Shown here: piece after piece, positions 35,701 to 50,010 of the stretch
Layout of the letters: every line of letters starts with the position of its first letter
How positions within the stretch are numbered: the stretch's first letter is position 1
Program-made: the position numbers and the translations under genes
Origin: Viscum album
Lineage: Eukaryota; Streptophyta; Magnoliopsida; Santalales; Viscaceae
Assembly (NCBI GenBank): GCA_963277665.1
Contig: OY728136.1
Span: 1,971,596,576 to 1,971,660,575 of the forward strand
Direction of reading: 5' to 3'
Length of the DNA: 64,000 nt
Notes under the pieces: model-generated
Told to the model about the DNA's origin: nothing
The model's input: only the letters and a program-made list of their open reading frames with translations
Databases searched by the model: none

Positions 35701-38700
35701 ATAATAATACAAATTCTCTTAGGATGAATGATTAGTAGAGACCCTATTTATTATGTGATTGTGTGGCATAATTTTTGTGAATATCAAGGTTTTACAGTCT
35801 GTCTCTACTCTTCTCATAAATCCATTATAATTCATAATTGGAAATGTGAGACTACTCAGTTTATGATAATTTTTTTAATATATCAATTTTATTTAATGGA
35901 TTGTAATCATTGATTGTAAAACTGGATTATATTAGTTATTAAATAAAGTATGGGGTATCTATGTAAATGGGTAAGTCGTGGTGTTATAATCCAATAAAGA
36001 ATAAATGATTTTTTATGGCTAAAACATGAATTATTTACTCACCAAAATATGAAGGATATTGGGTAGTGTTCTCATTAAATGATATATGTTTCTGTTTTCC
36101 AATACATGAAGGAGGGATGATTTATTAAAATAGATATTTCTATATTGATATTTTTTCTTTTGTAGAAGATAATATAACATTGTCCAATTGTTCATCAGTA
36201 TTTTATGGAGGCCTCCAATAATTTTTATGACTTTGAAAAACATGAAGTTTATGAAATATTTTGTATTGAATTTAAATAAGGGTTGGAATTTGACCTATTT
36301 ATAGATGTAATTAGTAATAATAATAATAAAATAGATGATGTTTTTTTGTATGGATTATAAGAACCAATAATATATATATCTCTATGGAATGATATGGAAT
36401 AATTAGAAGTGTGGAAAAAAAATTAGGGTTTTAAAAATAAAATATTCATGAATCTGACATATGAATAACATCATCATAATTTCTATTCTATATTGCAATG
36501 TTGAGGGAAAAAATTATCAATGTATAATAATTTAGACAATGATATGAGATATATACATATGATCAATATAAATAATTTCATGGAATTATTAAATATCATT
36601 CAAGTTCATTCTTCCTTTAATGAAAATGAAGAGGACTCCGAAAAAAGAACTGTTTATGAAATAATATTTTTATAAATCCATTCACCATTGATGATTAAAT
36701 TTTCTTGCTACCAACATATGTATTCATTATTGGTTCAACCATATATAATTACTCTTTTATGAATATACACCATGATAAGTTATTTATAAATTGATATATA
36801 GATAATTAACTATGTTGGGGGTTCAGTTCATATGGGGTTTTTCTATTCTCATTGATTTCAACTATTTCATTCAAAATAAAACGAGATAGGACAATGTGGT
36901 GAGAAATATTATTGACCATTTATGATTAATTTATGTCTTCGAAGGATGTGTCCATCATAGATAAAACATCTAATTAGGCATTTTGTAGATGAGAAATGTA
37001 AAAATTTAATTACTTTGAAATAATTCAATATTTTACTCACCATAAAATATGAAAAATTCAATTAACACATATCTTTTATTGGAATAATAACTATTGAATA
37101 TTTGGACTAATTTATAGGAATCAACCTTTATGTCCAATCATAAAATCATTATTATATAAAAAATTCCAAGCCTATGATGAATGATTTTCATTTCACTACA
37201 TCATTGGAAAACTCATCTGAGAATAAGGAATCTAACAAAAAATAAAACATCAAAGAGATGGAAATGATTCCCAAATAAAAAAAGTTTATCTTTGTGTCTT
37301 CCATACATATGCATGTTGGAATACTAAAATCAGGAAAATAGTAAATTTCCCAATCATTATAGATTTCATGGTTTTAGAATAATTTTTCTTCCTGGGAATC
37401 TATATATTATGGTTATTCCGAGATGATTATGTGATTTTGAGAAATTCACTTCTTTTAACATGATGATTCCCATTAGAAAAAATTTAGGTTAATGTAGTGA
37501 AACATGAAATCTTATTAAATCAAATACAAAACTAGAATCAATTGAATGATGATATATTTGACTAGAAGATGATGGAAGAAATTATTATTAGATGATTTTG
37601 TAGATACTTTCTACTATTATACATCTAAACATACAATTCAAGGTTTTTCCGATTAGTATTCAAGTATATAGTATCATTATTTAAAAATTTCTTGTTGATA
37701 AAATAGTAGATGCACATATTGACCACGTAATTTTTTAGAGTGACATGGTACTAAATAAGTCTCTATATGTTTTATACATATAGTATAGAGTTACAGTATT
37801 TTCAATGGGTAATATAATGGAAATAGTTAGTATGAGGTATTTATAGAGTTTATCAAAGGTATTTGGGTATCTTTTATCTGATTAATTCATGAACCATTTC
37901 ATCATAAAAATTATAAACGTAAAAAAGTTCAAATGTGTTAGCATTGAATCAACTAATATGTGTGGAGAATCTCTACAGTCCTCTCAATTAATTGAATAAT
38001 AAATGAAGAGTAATATTCTCTATTGATTTAATATTATTATGTTCAATGTCGATTTAACTTTAGAGGAAAACAATGTGGGGGAATTATCATGATGTAACTA
38101 CAAAAAAACATTAAAATATATTCATTTTGATGATTTTAAAATATAAAATTATGAAGAATTACTCAAAATAATAGATTCTAATATAGTTATATTGGGACTT
38201 TTCCACCAACACATCTATATATAACTCAATAATTTTTCAACTAAAGGGCTAAAAAATGTGTTGCATCATATGCTTGATTCTAGTTATAGTGTCATTCATG
38301 ACAAAGAATGTTACATGAATGCACTATAACCATTGGGGTTCTCTAATGGATGTGGAATTGAGATATTAGAAGATCACTTTACATTAATGAAACATTACTT
38401 CTATAATTTGAACATTACTTCTCAAAATAAAACACTTCCCAGAAATAATATGTTTAATGTATTTAGAGATTATATAAATTCACTACTTATTACACAACAC
38501 CATAAATATCTCATAAAATAGTCTTTTTTAGGATACCCTTTTGGTCATATAAAAAATAATATTTCTATTCATATTATGGGGATTGGGGGTATGAGAAATG
38601 GTGATATTTGGTTCTATATATGGGTAATAACATTAGAAAACAATTGAAGATAAAATGTGAGCCTAATATAAGCATGTGGTTAGAGGATAACAATAATTTT

Positions 38701-39889
38701 GGATGGAAATAACATAAGATAATTATATCCAATTTAATCTAATTAATATATCACGAGTTAAAGAATAGTGAATTTGAAATAAAATACTACATTTTTAATA
38801 GGAATCTATAATCATGATTTAATTATCACGATCCACAAAAATATAATATATTGAAAAGAATGGTTAATTTAAATATTAATATAATATTATTCTTCAAGTA
38901 AATGTTCATTAAAAATACAATAAACATATAGTAGATACAGTCTCATAATGGATTAGGATTTCTTATAGATCCAAAACTTTCCATCTTATGAGATAAATGG
39001 ATTTACACAAATTATTATAGTACAATGTAATTATAATACAACCCATCACTTATTCGATAAAATAAAATAAGGGTTCTAGTTCACTATATATTCCATGTCA
39101 TATCTTAATACAAAAAACATTCCAAAATTTACTACACGGATATGCTATACCAACCCATAATATAATTAAACTTCATTCCTATATTTACCATATGACAATG
39201 AAAACATTTATAACTACATCAAATCTTATTTATCCTATAGGAATGAAATGATTTTATTAATGATTTTAACATGACATGAAAATTGAAAATTTATTTAAAT
39301 AATATCAATCATATAATTAGCTAATATTCTTTTTTAATAATAATTAAAATGAAAATTTATTTATATATATTAAACTATAAGTTTTATTATCTTAAATACT
39401 TAATTTTATAAATAAAAAATATACCTTAAACGATTTGAATATTTTATTTTAATGGAAATTAATTTATATAACAACAATAATAAAAATTAATATTTTAAAT
39501 GTTGAAAACATGGAACAATGTATTTTATTATGAAAATTAATAAAATGGTTGGAAAATTAAATCATGTATAAGATGTAAAAAGGAATCTTACTTTCAAACT
39601 TTTCAATATAATGATAAATTCATCAAAAATGGAAAATGTGGAAAATATGTAATATAAATATATTAAATTTTTTGTAAATGAAATGAAATATACTAGAAAA
39701 GGGCCTTAATAAAACATTGAATAATATATAAGAACATTCATAAAAAAATATAGAAAATAAAAAAATGGATGAGAATGTTTCTTGACAGAAATGAATAAAT
39801 AATCCAAGTACTATTTATGCGAATTATTTTAGAAGAAATGTGAAAAAAATAGTAAGAATAAAATTAAACTCCCTAAATAAACATAATAG
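32751..39889. other. Unassigned T-rich, very AT-rich DNA
   Basis: No gag, pol or host-gene motif found on either strand. At 35971-35988 the string GTAAGTCGTGGTGTTATA resembles a decayed LTR end, but no PBS, PPT or partner repeat was found. Small AAT runs occur near 36317. It probably consists of further ancient retroelements. Confidence 0.35.
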
Positions 39890-39903
39890 AATAAAATATA
39901 TTT

Positions 39904-41080
39904 GTGCTTCATTTGAAAGAACAAAAAGTTTCCCAAGATGAAGTAGTGAAGCATGACATCATTGCCTCTATTCAGGACTACTTCCAAGGTGGATGCCTTC
40001 CGAGAGTGGCTTGTGCAACTAACCTGGTGCTCATTCCTAAGATCAAAGACCCTTCTAATCTCTCGCATTATAGGCCAGTGCATCTTTTAAACTGACCATA
40101 TAAAATCCTTGCGTGCGAGCTTAACCAGAGGCAGGAGAATCTGCTTCCTGGGTGGTTTTTAGTTGAGCAACATGGCTTTGTGAGAGGCCGATCCATTCAG
40201 GGTGCCATCTCTACGGCCCAGGAGATGTTTAGGGACATCAACGTAAATACTCGTGGTTATAACATGGTGATCAAATTGGATATGAATAAGGCATATGATA
40301 GGCTCGAATAGAGTTTCATCAACAGAGTCCTTTCAGGCATTGGGTTGTCAGACAAGGCAGTGGACCTCTTTTTCAGGATTTTCAGTTCTTCATGGTTGGC
40401 GGTGTCGTTTAGAGGGAAGAGCCATGGATTATTCAAAGAAACGAGAGGTCCTCAGTAGGGATACCCACTCTCTCCCAATATTTACATTCTGGCTCCGGAC
40501 ATCCTCAGCAGACTCATCAACAAAGGTATTTCCCAAGGGGTTATTCCTCCTTTCAGAAGGAAAATGATTCTTCCGGTGGTGTCTCATATTATGTTCGCTG
40601 ATGATATGATAATCATCATTATTGGTGGTCAGGGATCTGTTTGTGGGATTAAGGGAATTTTGGATGATTATTGCTACTAGAGCATGTAGGTTGTCAGCAA
40701 CTCTAAAAGCAGTATATTCATTTCCAATAAAAGTTCTCAAAGGATGGTGTCATCCTTGTGCAATCGTCTGGACATGAAGCATGGGTCCTTTCCGATGGAG
40801 TATCTGGGATATCCTATTTATTCCGGCTGACTCTGAATTAGGGACTATGATCATGTGGTGAGCAGAATCACTAGATGTATCCTTAAATAGAATAATATGT
40901 TCTAGTCTTTTGGGGGGCGTATAGCTTTGGTGAACATCGTGTTGTCTGCCATTCCCATCTATGCAATGTCCTCTTCCAACGATCCTCAAGGTGTGATTAA
41001 GAACATCGACAAAATCTTGTGCAACTTTTTGTGGGATTCCAGATCGGAAGGGAAGAAGCACTGGGCTTCATGGGGGTAAA
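39904..41080 (+). pseudogene. LINE reverse transcriptase domain (decayed)
   Basis: The RT copies LINE RNA at the nicked target. One plus-strand frame shows the RT blocks in order: NLVLIPKIKDPSNLSHYRPV near residues 43-60, EQHGFVRGRSIQGAI, the first catalytic Asp in KLDMNKAYDRLE, a GPQ*GYPLSP form of R-Q-G-D-P-L-S-P, and the FADD catalytic motif at 40594-40605 (HIMFADDMIII). About ten stops interrupt it, several at expected Trp or Gln positions (TGG or CAG to TAG). The upstream endonuclease is absent. There is no chance of activity. Confidence 0.9.
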
Positions 41081-41838
41081 TTGGCGAGACCGATTCAGGA
41101 TGGCGAGATTAATGTGAAGAGCTTTCAGAGCACGGTTCTCTGCATGCATGGAAAGATTGCATGGGAAGTTCTGGAGGAGCGGTCCTTATGGGGTAAATTC
41201 ATTTTGCCTCTCTGCGGTGGTAGTATGGGGGCTACCAGCGGTTATAATTCTTTTATGGGGGAAAAAGTTTACCCCCTATATTAGATTATTCATCTCAACT
41301 CTTGGTGGATTGTGGGATCTGCTGATATTGTTTTATGGCATAGGAATTGGGCGGGCTCTGCTTTAGACTTCCCTAGTTGCCCAGCCCCAATGATTACATT
41401 TAAAGAAGCTTTTCAGTACCCCAGTTTCACCTCGGCTATTCTGGATAAGGATCAACAGGTACTTCTTGAGTCCATAAAGATTAATGGTGACCCTGACAGG
41501 TGCTTTTTTACCACCGCTGCTTCAGGGGCCTTCTCCTGCAAATACTTCCGTAGGTAGTTTTCTGAGTAGGATCATCAGGAAGGTTGGAATGGTGCGGTTT
41601 GGTGCCAAAAGATTCCTACGATGTTAAACTTTCTAACTTGGTGCATCAGGAATGCCGCGTTAGCGATAGACAAGAATGTTATGAAGATGGGTATTTACTT
41701 TGCGTCGAGGTATTCTTGCTGCAACTTCAGGCGGGAAGAGAGTACGAAACACCTTTTTTTAAGGCGATTGGGATCAAGCGGTGTGGTCTTGCTTCGGTGG
41801 ATCCTTGGTGCTCTCCACTCTTGAGAAGAATGACATAA
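41081..41838 (+). pseudogene. LINE ORF2 linker and zf-RVT domain (decayed)
   Basis: Follows the RT in a shifted frame. Visible are FQSTVLCMHGKIAWEVLEERSLW and FWH-like VLWHRNWAG, both typical of the plant L1 region after RT, then SGAFSCKYF. The zf-RVT domain (41621-41824) has NFLTWCIRNAALAIDKNV and YSCCNFRREESTKHLF, the paired Cys and His of this family. Three open segments of the frame are separated by stops. Confidence 0.8.
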
Positions 41839-41888
41839 CCTTTATTGAAAGCTGGTTCTAAGGTGTTAAAGGATCTGAGAAGGGTAGG

Positions 41889-42692
41889 ATGGTTTGTTCG
41901 GTGATTTTCAGTGCAGGTTGTTGGAGCTTGTGGCAAGCTAGGAACCAAGCAAGGTTCGAAGGCCTCGATCCATCAGTTAGGCCCATCATTGCGCGGACTC
42001 ACTTCCTATTGATTGATCTGGCTCAACTCATCAAGGACCGGCTGAGGGTACCCTTTCTCAACAGGCAACAGGCCAGTAGTTCCTTGGCTTCTTTTACTCG
42101 GATCGCCCAACAAGGAAACTGGGTAAGCTGGAACCCCCCTTGTTCTTTCTTGAAGCTGAATACTAATGGGTCATGCGCTATGGGGGTGATTAAAGGAGGG
42201 GGAATAGTCTGTGGCCCCAAGGGTGATGTGGTTATGGTGTTCACGTTCTTCTTTGGAAAGGGCACGCCTCTCTTGGCCGAGGCTATGGCCATGCTCATGG
42301 GGCTTTCCCTCTGTAAGAAGGAGAAGTTGGATCTAACCAGGGCAGAGACAGATTCCAGGATTCTCCACGACGCTATGCATGGAATAGGGTTTCCCCCATG
42401 GTCTATGGCTTACATTGTTAGAAAATGTAGAGCTCTTCTTAGTCCCAATATCGAGGTGTCTCACACATGGCGTGAGGGAAATAAGGTAGCAGATCATTTG
42501 GATTCTTTGGCGGTTCAGAGCTCCATCTCCACTTCGCGTCTCCCTATCAATAGTTTGAAACCAGAGTGTGTTAACTTACTTAGAGGGGATTCACTTGGTT
42601 TTCACTATTTCAGACCTCCCTATCCCTGGGACACCCGGTGTTGTTTTTGTTTTCCTTTTTTGAATAAAAATATGATATGGAGGAGATATTAA
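41889..42692 (+). pseudogene. LINE RNase H domain (plant L1 type)
   Basis: An open frame of 267 codons, the longest in the window. The N-terminal part has the GCWSLWQARNQARFEG motif common in plant L1 C-termini. The RNase H domain starts near residue 95 with LKLNTNGSC, where the family has LN-T-D-G-S: the first catalytic Asp is now Asn. The other acidic residues are kept: Glu in LLAEAMAM, Asp in ETDSRIL and Asp in REGNKVADHL. RNase H removes the RNA strand after copying. RNase H acquisition by plant L1 elements is published. With the Asn change and the broken RT it is inactive. Confidence 0.88.
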
Positions 42693-44699
42693 ACATAATC
42701 TTTAATAAGAATATCATTATTAGTCACTTATTTCATTAAAAAATTAAACTATATTAAATTTTATTATAATAATTTATAATCATTTATTAAATATATCATT
42801 TATTATTATCAACGTCAAATGTTAGTATTTTATATTTTTTCATAAATGTTTATTAATGGTTTTGTAGATCCCTCATTTTTTACAAAAAATTCAGTATTAA
42901 AATATTATTCATGGTAGTGAAGCATTTTTCATACAACTATTTTTCATTATTATCTATATTATTGGGAAATATTTTATATAGTCAATGAGAATTGAATCCA
43001 TGAAGAGAATTATTTGGGTAATTTCTCAATAACATAATGTAACGTTATAATGGACATTAATTTTTTCACTATTGTAGAACCATATTCAGGAAATATCTTA
43101 TTCTTAAACATTATATATTCTAATTATTAATTTATTTATAATCATTTGTGACGAATATAGAGATTATGGTATAACAAAATTCAGTTACTTGATTGAATCA
43201 ACCAAATCAGTAAAATTATATACTATAGAATAAGAATGATTTGGACATAATATAATATTAGGTTTCATTTTCATTGAACCATTTTAATTTTAATGTATAT
43301 TTATTTGAGTGAAAACATTGATATATAAAGTCTTGATATTAATAGGTAATCAAAAAATTTGAGAAAAACAAATATATATTGATGAATTTAATCCTTCACT
43401 AGACATGTTCATTTAGAATAATGTATTTAGGCCTCTTATTTAGATAAAAAATATACCCAATTTACAAAAAATATTACCTCAATGAATAATGTGTTGGAAG
43501 TTATGATATAACCTTGGGAAAATAGTAGTTTTAGATGTGTTTTGGATGGTTCCATTTATAATTGATTGTTGATTGGATTTTTGGAAATGAATTTCCCATA
43601 ATTTATAAGGTAGTTATTTGAACAACCAAGATGATAAAGAAACATATGATAATAGATATGGGTAATTTATCCTATAATCCCAAAAAATATAGAGATACCT
43701 TTTTATTCTAGTTTTTTGTCTTCACCACTAAGTTTATCCGATGAAACCATATTTTATATTTATCATGAAAACTATTGTTTTCTAGAAAAAATATTTTTAC
43801 AACTATAAGAGAAACTAAAATTATATCCTAAATTTATAATTATGATTAATAATTTGGCCTCTGTTTGATCTAGTTTATTTTTTGAGAAATTGTAATTTAA
43901 ACAGAAATCCTAAAATATAATGAAAACACTGTGTTAATGGAATATTTTTATAATTTTAGTGTACTTTATCCAATTTAATATCTATTAATAGTTATGTTGG
44001 TGTTAATATATTTGTTTATAGATAGAAAAACAATGTTATATTAATACTATAAAAGTGATGCAATCAATATTTTAAGAAAAATATGGAAACACATAAAAAA
44101 TAATTTGAGAGGAAATACCATATTTTATATTAAATAAATGTAGATGCATTCCCTTTAAATGTTTATTATATCCTAAATCAATATATATGTTTTTGAAGAA
44201 TTTTGTATCATAATAATTCATTTGACATTATATATACATAAAATAATTATTTTTTAAAAAGAATAAAGTTATACGTAATGAAAAAAATGAACAACTCTAA
44301 TAAAATATTTGAAATATTTATTTTTTTTGAAATTCCAGAATCTTATTATATTTTTGAATTGTAATTATTTTAATATGGTATTAATATTTTAACAAAATAA
44401 TGATACATATTGGATACAATTATATAGATAGACAATATATATATATAACACATTCCTAACAACCATATGTATAATGACCTTATGTATAACAACAATATAT
44501 CCAGAAAATATATATCCAACAAATATATGTATAATGATCATATTAAATTACTATATATTATCATATAAATATTACAATAATCATTCATAAAATTCATTAA
44601 AAACATTCTCAAAATTATTGTTCTATTTAAAATGTTGTTTTTTTTCGAATAATTATAGTAATATGTATGATCTTTAATGAAAACAGGTATGATAAGGAC
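42693..44699. other. Unassigned AT-rich DNA
   Basis: Nothing recognised. It includes a (TA)n run and short ATATGTATAATGA echoes around 44440-44550. Confidence 0.4.
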
Positions 44700-47205
44700 T
44701 TCATAGTCATGGGTTTTTTATTTAATTGTGGTTTTATTAATCATATAGTTTTCATAATGATGTTTAATAGTTCAATATAATAGTTTCTAAATTTTTATCT
44801 TCATTATATATTTCATCACAATATAATATTTCATGACTAGATATGAAAACCCATATCTTAAAAAAATTAACTAATTTATTATATAACTTTTCCAATAATT
44901 AAAACCCATAATATCATTAAGAATAGTATTATAAAAAATTATGTTCATATTATAAAAAATTTCAAAAAAAAATATGATGATATTAATTAAAAATTCTTTA
45001 AAATGATCCAAAAATTCATATATTCTTCTAAAACCGCCTGACATAACGTAGGGAAACACATAAGAAAGGGTTTAGAAATAAGTCTCAGTATGTAAATAAA
45101 AAATGAATAGAATATGTAAAATAAGTAAATGTGATACTATATGTATATAAATGTATCATAAGAGGCATTATAATATTAACATGAAGAATTAGGCATGATT
45201 TACCATGATAGAATAATGGAATCATGGGAATGTGAAGTAACATAAAACATCACATAATAAGCATATGTCAAGGATAACATCCATTAAATCAAAAAAATCC
45301 TGATTTGGATAACCTCTCAGGTACCATTCACAGAATCTCATGAGATAAAAACATTACCCAATGCTTTGGAGGGATATATAATTCTAGTCCCAACTATTAA
45401 TTTATTATCATTAATATACTTACTTGTTCCAGATAGTCCATTCAAAATAGGGATATTGTTAATCAATTTTATCCTCATGATTAAGGATTATTGTTTTTAT
45501 TCATGGATGTAATAAATAATTTATTTATAGGTACATTATGTTGATTACCATGGAGTGGGAATATGGATCGTTTTTCTCAACCTAGATGTTTTCCTTGAAA
45601 ATTTATATGATAAATTATGAATCACAAATGGGAAAATAAAGTATCATGGATGGGTTAAATGAGAGTGAAATGGGTTCTTCATCACCTAAGAATCATAAAT
45701 ATTTTAACATATATATTTAATAACATATTACAGTATGGAAAATTTGATGTTAAAAGGTATAATGTAAATATGGTGTTTGAATAAAGATGTGAAATTTTTG
45801 ATCCCTTATCATTAGAAGGAATTTCTAAAAGATTAGAATGAACATATATTGATCTAATGAAACCTTGAGAGGCCTCTATATATTTAAATAATGAGATTAT
45901 TAATGAAAAAAAATAATGGTAATGGGATTATTTTGGATTTATATAACAAATAGAGGGGGATTCATTATTAATTTCTAACCATATGTTTTTTCCACTATTA
46001 CATAAATTAACCCAAACCACAAATCATATAATATATTTTGACTATATTTTCTTCCAAATTGAAATGTATTTTATATTTTTATGGGGAAAATAAATTAAAT
46101 AATCAAAATAATATATTTGGGGATTTGGACTTGGGTCGAATTTATAAATAATTGTTTTTAAACATATAATATATAATTGAAGCTTTAGAAGAGTCCATAA
46201 AAGTTTATAAAAGTATTCATATAACATAAAAACACATTTCATTGAAGGGAATGTATAATTTCAGTCATGTAAACACATTATAGTATTTATTATATCACTT
46301 TTTTTATTTTATGTAGTCAAAATACATACCATAAATATGAATTGATTTAATGTTGATGGGAAATTTAACCATCCCTGAAAATAATGAAAAATACACCATT
46401 TTTTAATTTCATTTTAGAGATTTCAAAAATAATATTTATTTTATCCATGTAATTCTATATATTTAGTAATTTAAAATTTGTAGTCAATTTCCCCATTTTT
46501 TCAAATACATTTTCCTAAATAACAACATTATTATACTTATAAACATTATACATGACATCATAGAACTATATTATCATTAATATTTAAAAAATTAATTTAA
46601 TATTATACCATTGAAATATCACTTATTTAATTTTTAAAAATGATTAATATTTTGTTTCATGATGGAAACTATATATTTTCCAAAAAAACATTATGGTTTT
46701 CATCATATAAAAATTTAATGTCTACCAATAGTATTTTTTATCATTATAATGTAACAAAAGATATATATATTCATTATTTTATTTGAAATAAAAAACATAA
46801 AATTTGGGTAAATATATATTACCTTCATTAAAAAATTAAATCCATACGTGTAAGGTGTCAAATTATGATATTTTCAAAAGTTGGATTAGTAAACATTGTT
46901 TGGGTTTTGATCATGATGTAATTGAAATTAAAACATAAATAGTTTATCTTGTAAATTAGTTGTTAAGTCCTGATATAGTCTAGGAAAATTAAAAATCCCA
47001 GTGATTCCTTATCCCATGGATGCTCTGATAAATGGGCATCAAATGGTATGATCCTACAGGTCGAGGACATCAGTTATTCAATCTATGTGAATTGGAATTT
47101 AACATAACCATCTATATATACTAATAATATGAAAAAAAAAATTAATGACTATATTATAAATTATTATGATGCATAAGGGTCTATAAAATCTCGGAGAATA
47201 TTACA
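44700..47205 (-). repeat. 3' LTR of very old element
   Basis: Ends CTCGGAGAATATTACA at 47205. The left boundary is uncertain by perhaps 100 bp. It contains AGGGTTTAGAAATAAGTCTC, corresponding to the GGTGAG...CTCAGTA motif of the younger LTRs. Confidence 0.55.
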
Positions 47206-48560
47206 ATGTAGTTTGAAATAGAAAATATAGTTCCTTTATTTCAACGAATGATATAAAGAAATAATTTTCCTATTTATTCATAATGGAATTTCATTTCTAA
47301 AATTTCATGTAATTGTAATCGTCCCTATTAATGGATTTTTTCAACAAAAATTGCATCACATACCTAGAAATAGATGAGGTAACATATTTTAAATCACAAC
47401 CTTAGGTTCCCATGTCACTTCCTCATTAATAAAATTCAATTAAACCCCTTTGACCTAATGAGTCTCTTTTTTATATAATATTTTCTCTTAGATCTTGAAT
47501 CTTCAATGCATACTCCTCACTTGAATGATCATTTTCCAACATTAACACATCTGGATTTATTACATTGGAGGGATCTGGTACATACTTCCTCATAAGTGAT
47601 ACATCAAAAAAAATAATTTAATTGATATAGGTTATGTGGTAGTGATGGATGATATGCCAACTCTCTAAAGTGATCAAGGATCTCAAAGTGGAAGATGTAT
47701 CTTGTTTTACAATTTCCCTTATTTTTTAATCTCATGTATTTTATCCTATATGATTAAAAGTGAACACTTTATCTCCATATTCAAAATAAAGGTATCATCT
47801 ATGATTTTATTCATAACTTTTTGGTCATATTTTTCTAGATTATATATTAAATTGAGGGTTTTGATCATCTTCTATAATTTCTTAGATAATATCACATAGC
47901 ATCAGCTTATTCTCACCATGAACATCCCGCCCAAATAGAGTTTTCATTCTTTTCCCATACAGAGACTCATAATATTCCATTTGTATAACATAATAGAAAA
48001 TATTGTTAAATAATAACATTACATGGAGAATTATTTGATCTAAATATTATATTAAAACCATTATAAAATATCTAATCATTTCTTCAATATTTTTAATACA
48101 TATTTCAGACTAACCATCCATGTAATGGTGATATAATGTTATGAAGCTTATCTCTATATCCAACAATAAGTGATGTATTCAAAAAAACCACAATGTAAAA
48201 ATCAGATCTTTATGAGATAAAATTGGGAGTTTAACTCGCTGATGTATTACCACATCCAATATGTATGTCATGTTGAATTGGTGATGAAAAAAATATTCAT
48301 TGATATATATTAAGTGCACTAATTTGGTAAGGTGATCTACTATAACATAGATGATGTTATTGCCTTTAGCTATCCTAGGATATCACCTGAGTAATTACAT
48401 AGTAATATTATTCCATTTCAATACATGTATGGGAAATGACTATGTCCTAAAATAAGAATTTTTTATGAACCATGAAATAATTTCAAACCGAGCATTTAGA
48501 TACAAACTCTTCCATTTATCTTTTGATATGATACCACTAAAATGTTTTTATTCAATCTAA
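47206..48560 (-). pseudogene. Integrase remnant (very old element)
   Basis: Integrase inserts the DNA copy into the genome. Minus-strand translation shows, in order: VIVDHLTKLVHLI (48308-48355, first catalytic Asp), LPILSHKDLIFTLWF (48185-48240, second Asp in the S-D-R-D-like motif), YHHYMDG*SEICIKNIEEM (48065-48140, family YHPQTDGQSER..Q.LEDM, with the catalytic Glu). At the C-terminus is NEEVTWEP...LPHLFL (47363-47429, family EATWE.E......YP.LF). Several frameshifts and stops lie between. Between this end and the LTR the purine tract is hard to place. Confidence 0.75.
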
Positions 48561-49560
48561 ATTAATCATTATGATTCATAGATTAATATAGAATGATGAT
48601 ATATGAACATAATCCGGAAATTATCCTTTTAGATATGGTATTCATTCCACACATACCTTGTTTTTTAACAATATAACTCCATTTTTTAAATAGTTATACT
48701 CCATAATATTCAATACATTTTTCTATAGCGCCTTGTTATAATTTTGTACCACCATGATCTAATCATGAAGGATTGTTTTGAATTTATTTGAGAAAAATAG
48801 TATGAAGTAACATGTATTTTTTCCATGTACATCTTATTCATTTCTAGAAAAAATTGTACCCATGTAAATCTTCATAATTAATTGGTTTCATGAACCTATA
48901 TTCTTCGAAAATCATCCACTTTGTTCTGCATCCCATGATTGATATGGATTGTAAGACCATTTTTTGTATCAATTTCAAATAAGAATCATTTGAACATATT
49001 AATAATAATTTTTATTAATATATACATTAGGATTTTATTATACATTCATATGTCACAATTTTCCCCCAAGATACAATTTCACCAAATTCTTAATTTGATC
49101 ATCATGGCAGCCTACTCTAGATCATTTTTTGTTACGTTATACTCATGGATCATTAATTGGAAGGACGAATTGTATAAATGTTTTTATATTTAACGAGTAT
49201 AAAACCATGGTCATTCTTGGATGAATCTCTACAGACAAAAATCATTTCAGAATAGTGAAAAAATTTAAAATAGGTTCAGTGATTAACCTCTTATTCAAAT
49301 ATTTAAATATTTCCTCATAATCGTTATTCTATTCAATAATGCATGACTTCTAATTTAGCTTAGTTAGTGGGATTTATAATTATTATAACATTCTCTAAAA
49401 TCAATAATAGTTACCATCTATTCCAAGTAAATAATTAATTTTGACCGCATATTTGTTCATGGTCATCTATAAATTTCCTTAGTTTAATGAAGGAATCAAA
49501 AATATCACCATTCTAGGGATAACATTCCTTAAGAGAGTAAATTTATCAATCCATAAATTT
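48561..49560 (-). other. RNase H / connection region of very old element, unreadable
   Basis: By position this should encode RT connection and RNase H. I could not confirm a motif by eye. Confidence 0.35.
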
Positions 49561-50010
49561 CATTTACTCAAATTTTCAAATAACATTTCCATTTTAAATG
49601 TATTCAATATGTTATTCAAGTGTTCTTGATGTACCTTTATACAAATAGTATATAACGATATCATCTTTAATATATACCAAATATTTTTAGATGTTATCCT
49701 TAATGATTGTACTCATCACATATATGAATAATTAAGTATCCTTAGGGAGCCCAAAAATAATTACAATCATATAATAGTAACAATAAATTTTACTAAAAGT
49801 AGGCTTTAGGATATCTTCCTTTGTCACCTTTACATGAAAATATCCCAACTAAATATCTACAATATAAAATATATATTGATCCACATAGTTGATCAATTAC
49901 ATCATCAATCAATGTTAGAGGATAAATTTTATTTACCAATATTTTATTAACTTGAAAATAAAAAATTTAGATGATCATTGACCCATAATTATTTGAGAGG
50001 ATGTTGATTG
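49561..50010 (-). pseudogene. Reverse transcriptase remnant (very old element)
   Basis: The minus strand reads VDI*LGYFHVKVTKEDILKP (family DLKSGYHQ..V..EDI.KTAF), then FGLP..T corresponding to PFGLTNAPATF. Next is YIKDDIVIYY at about 49645-49674, corresponding to the catalytic F/Y-x-DD motif, here with an extra Lys. LYKGTSRTLE follows, matching the S...EEH..HL region. This secures Ty3/gypsy identity. Protease should lie to the right but is not visible. Confidence 0.75.

Larger units (their letters stand above)
39890..42671 (+). mobile_element. 5'-truncated L1-type LINE with RNase H
   Basis: A sharply GC-richer block in AT-rich DNA carrying RT, linker, zf-RVT and RNase H regions in the order of plant L1 ORF2. 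The endonuclease and ORF1 are missing, as expected from 5' truncation. It ends with a T-rich stretch and a TGAATAAAAATATGAT sequence that may hold the AATAAA signal and a decayed poly(A). GAATAAAATATATTT near 39889 and GAATAAAAATATGAT near 42662 could be the target duplication. Frames change about 41080 and between 41824 and 41889. Confidence 0.85.

Noticed and set aside
48939..49193. 84-codon plus-strand open frame
   Set aside because: Antisense to the expected RNase H region of the decayed gypsy pol.
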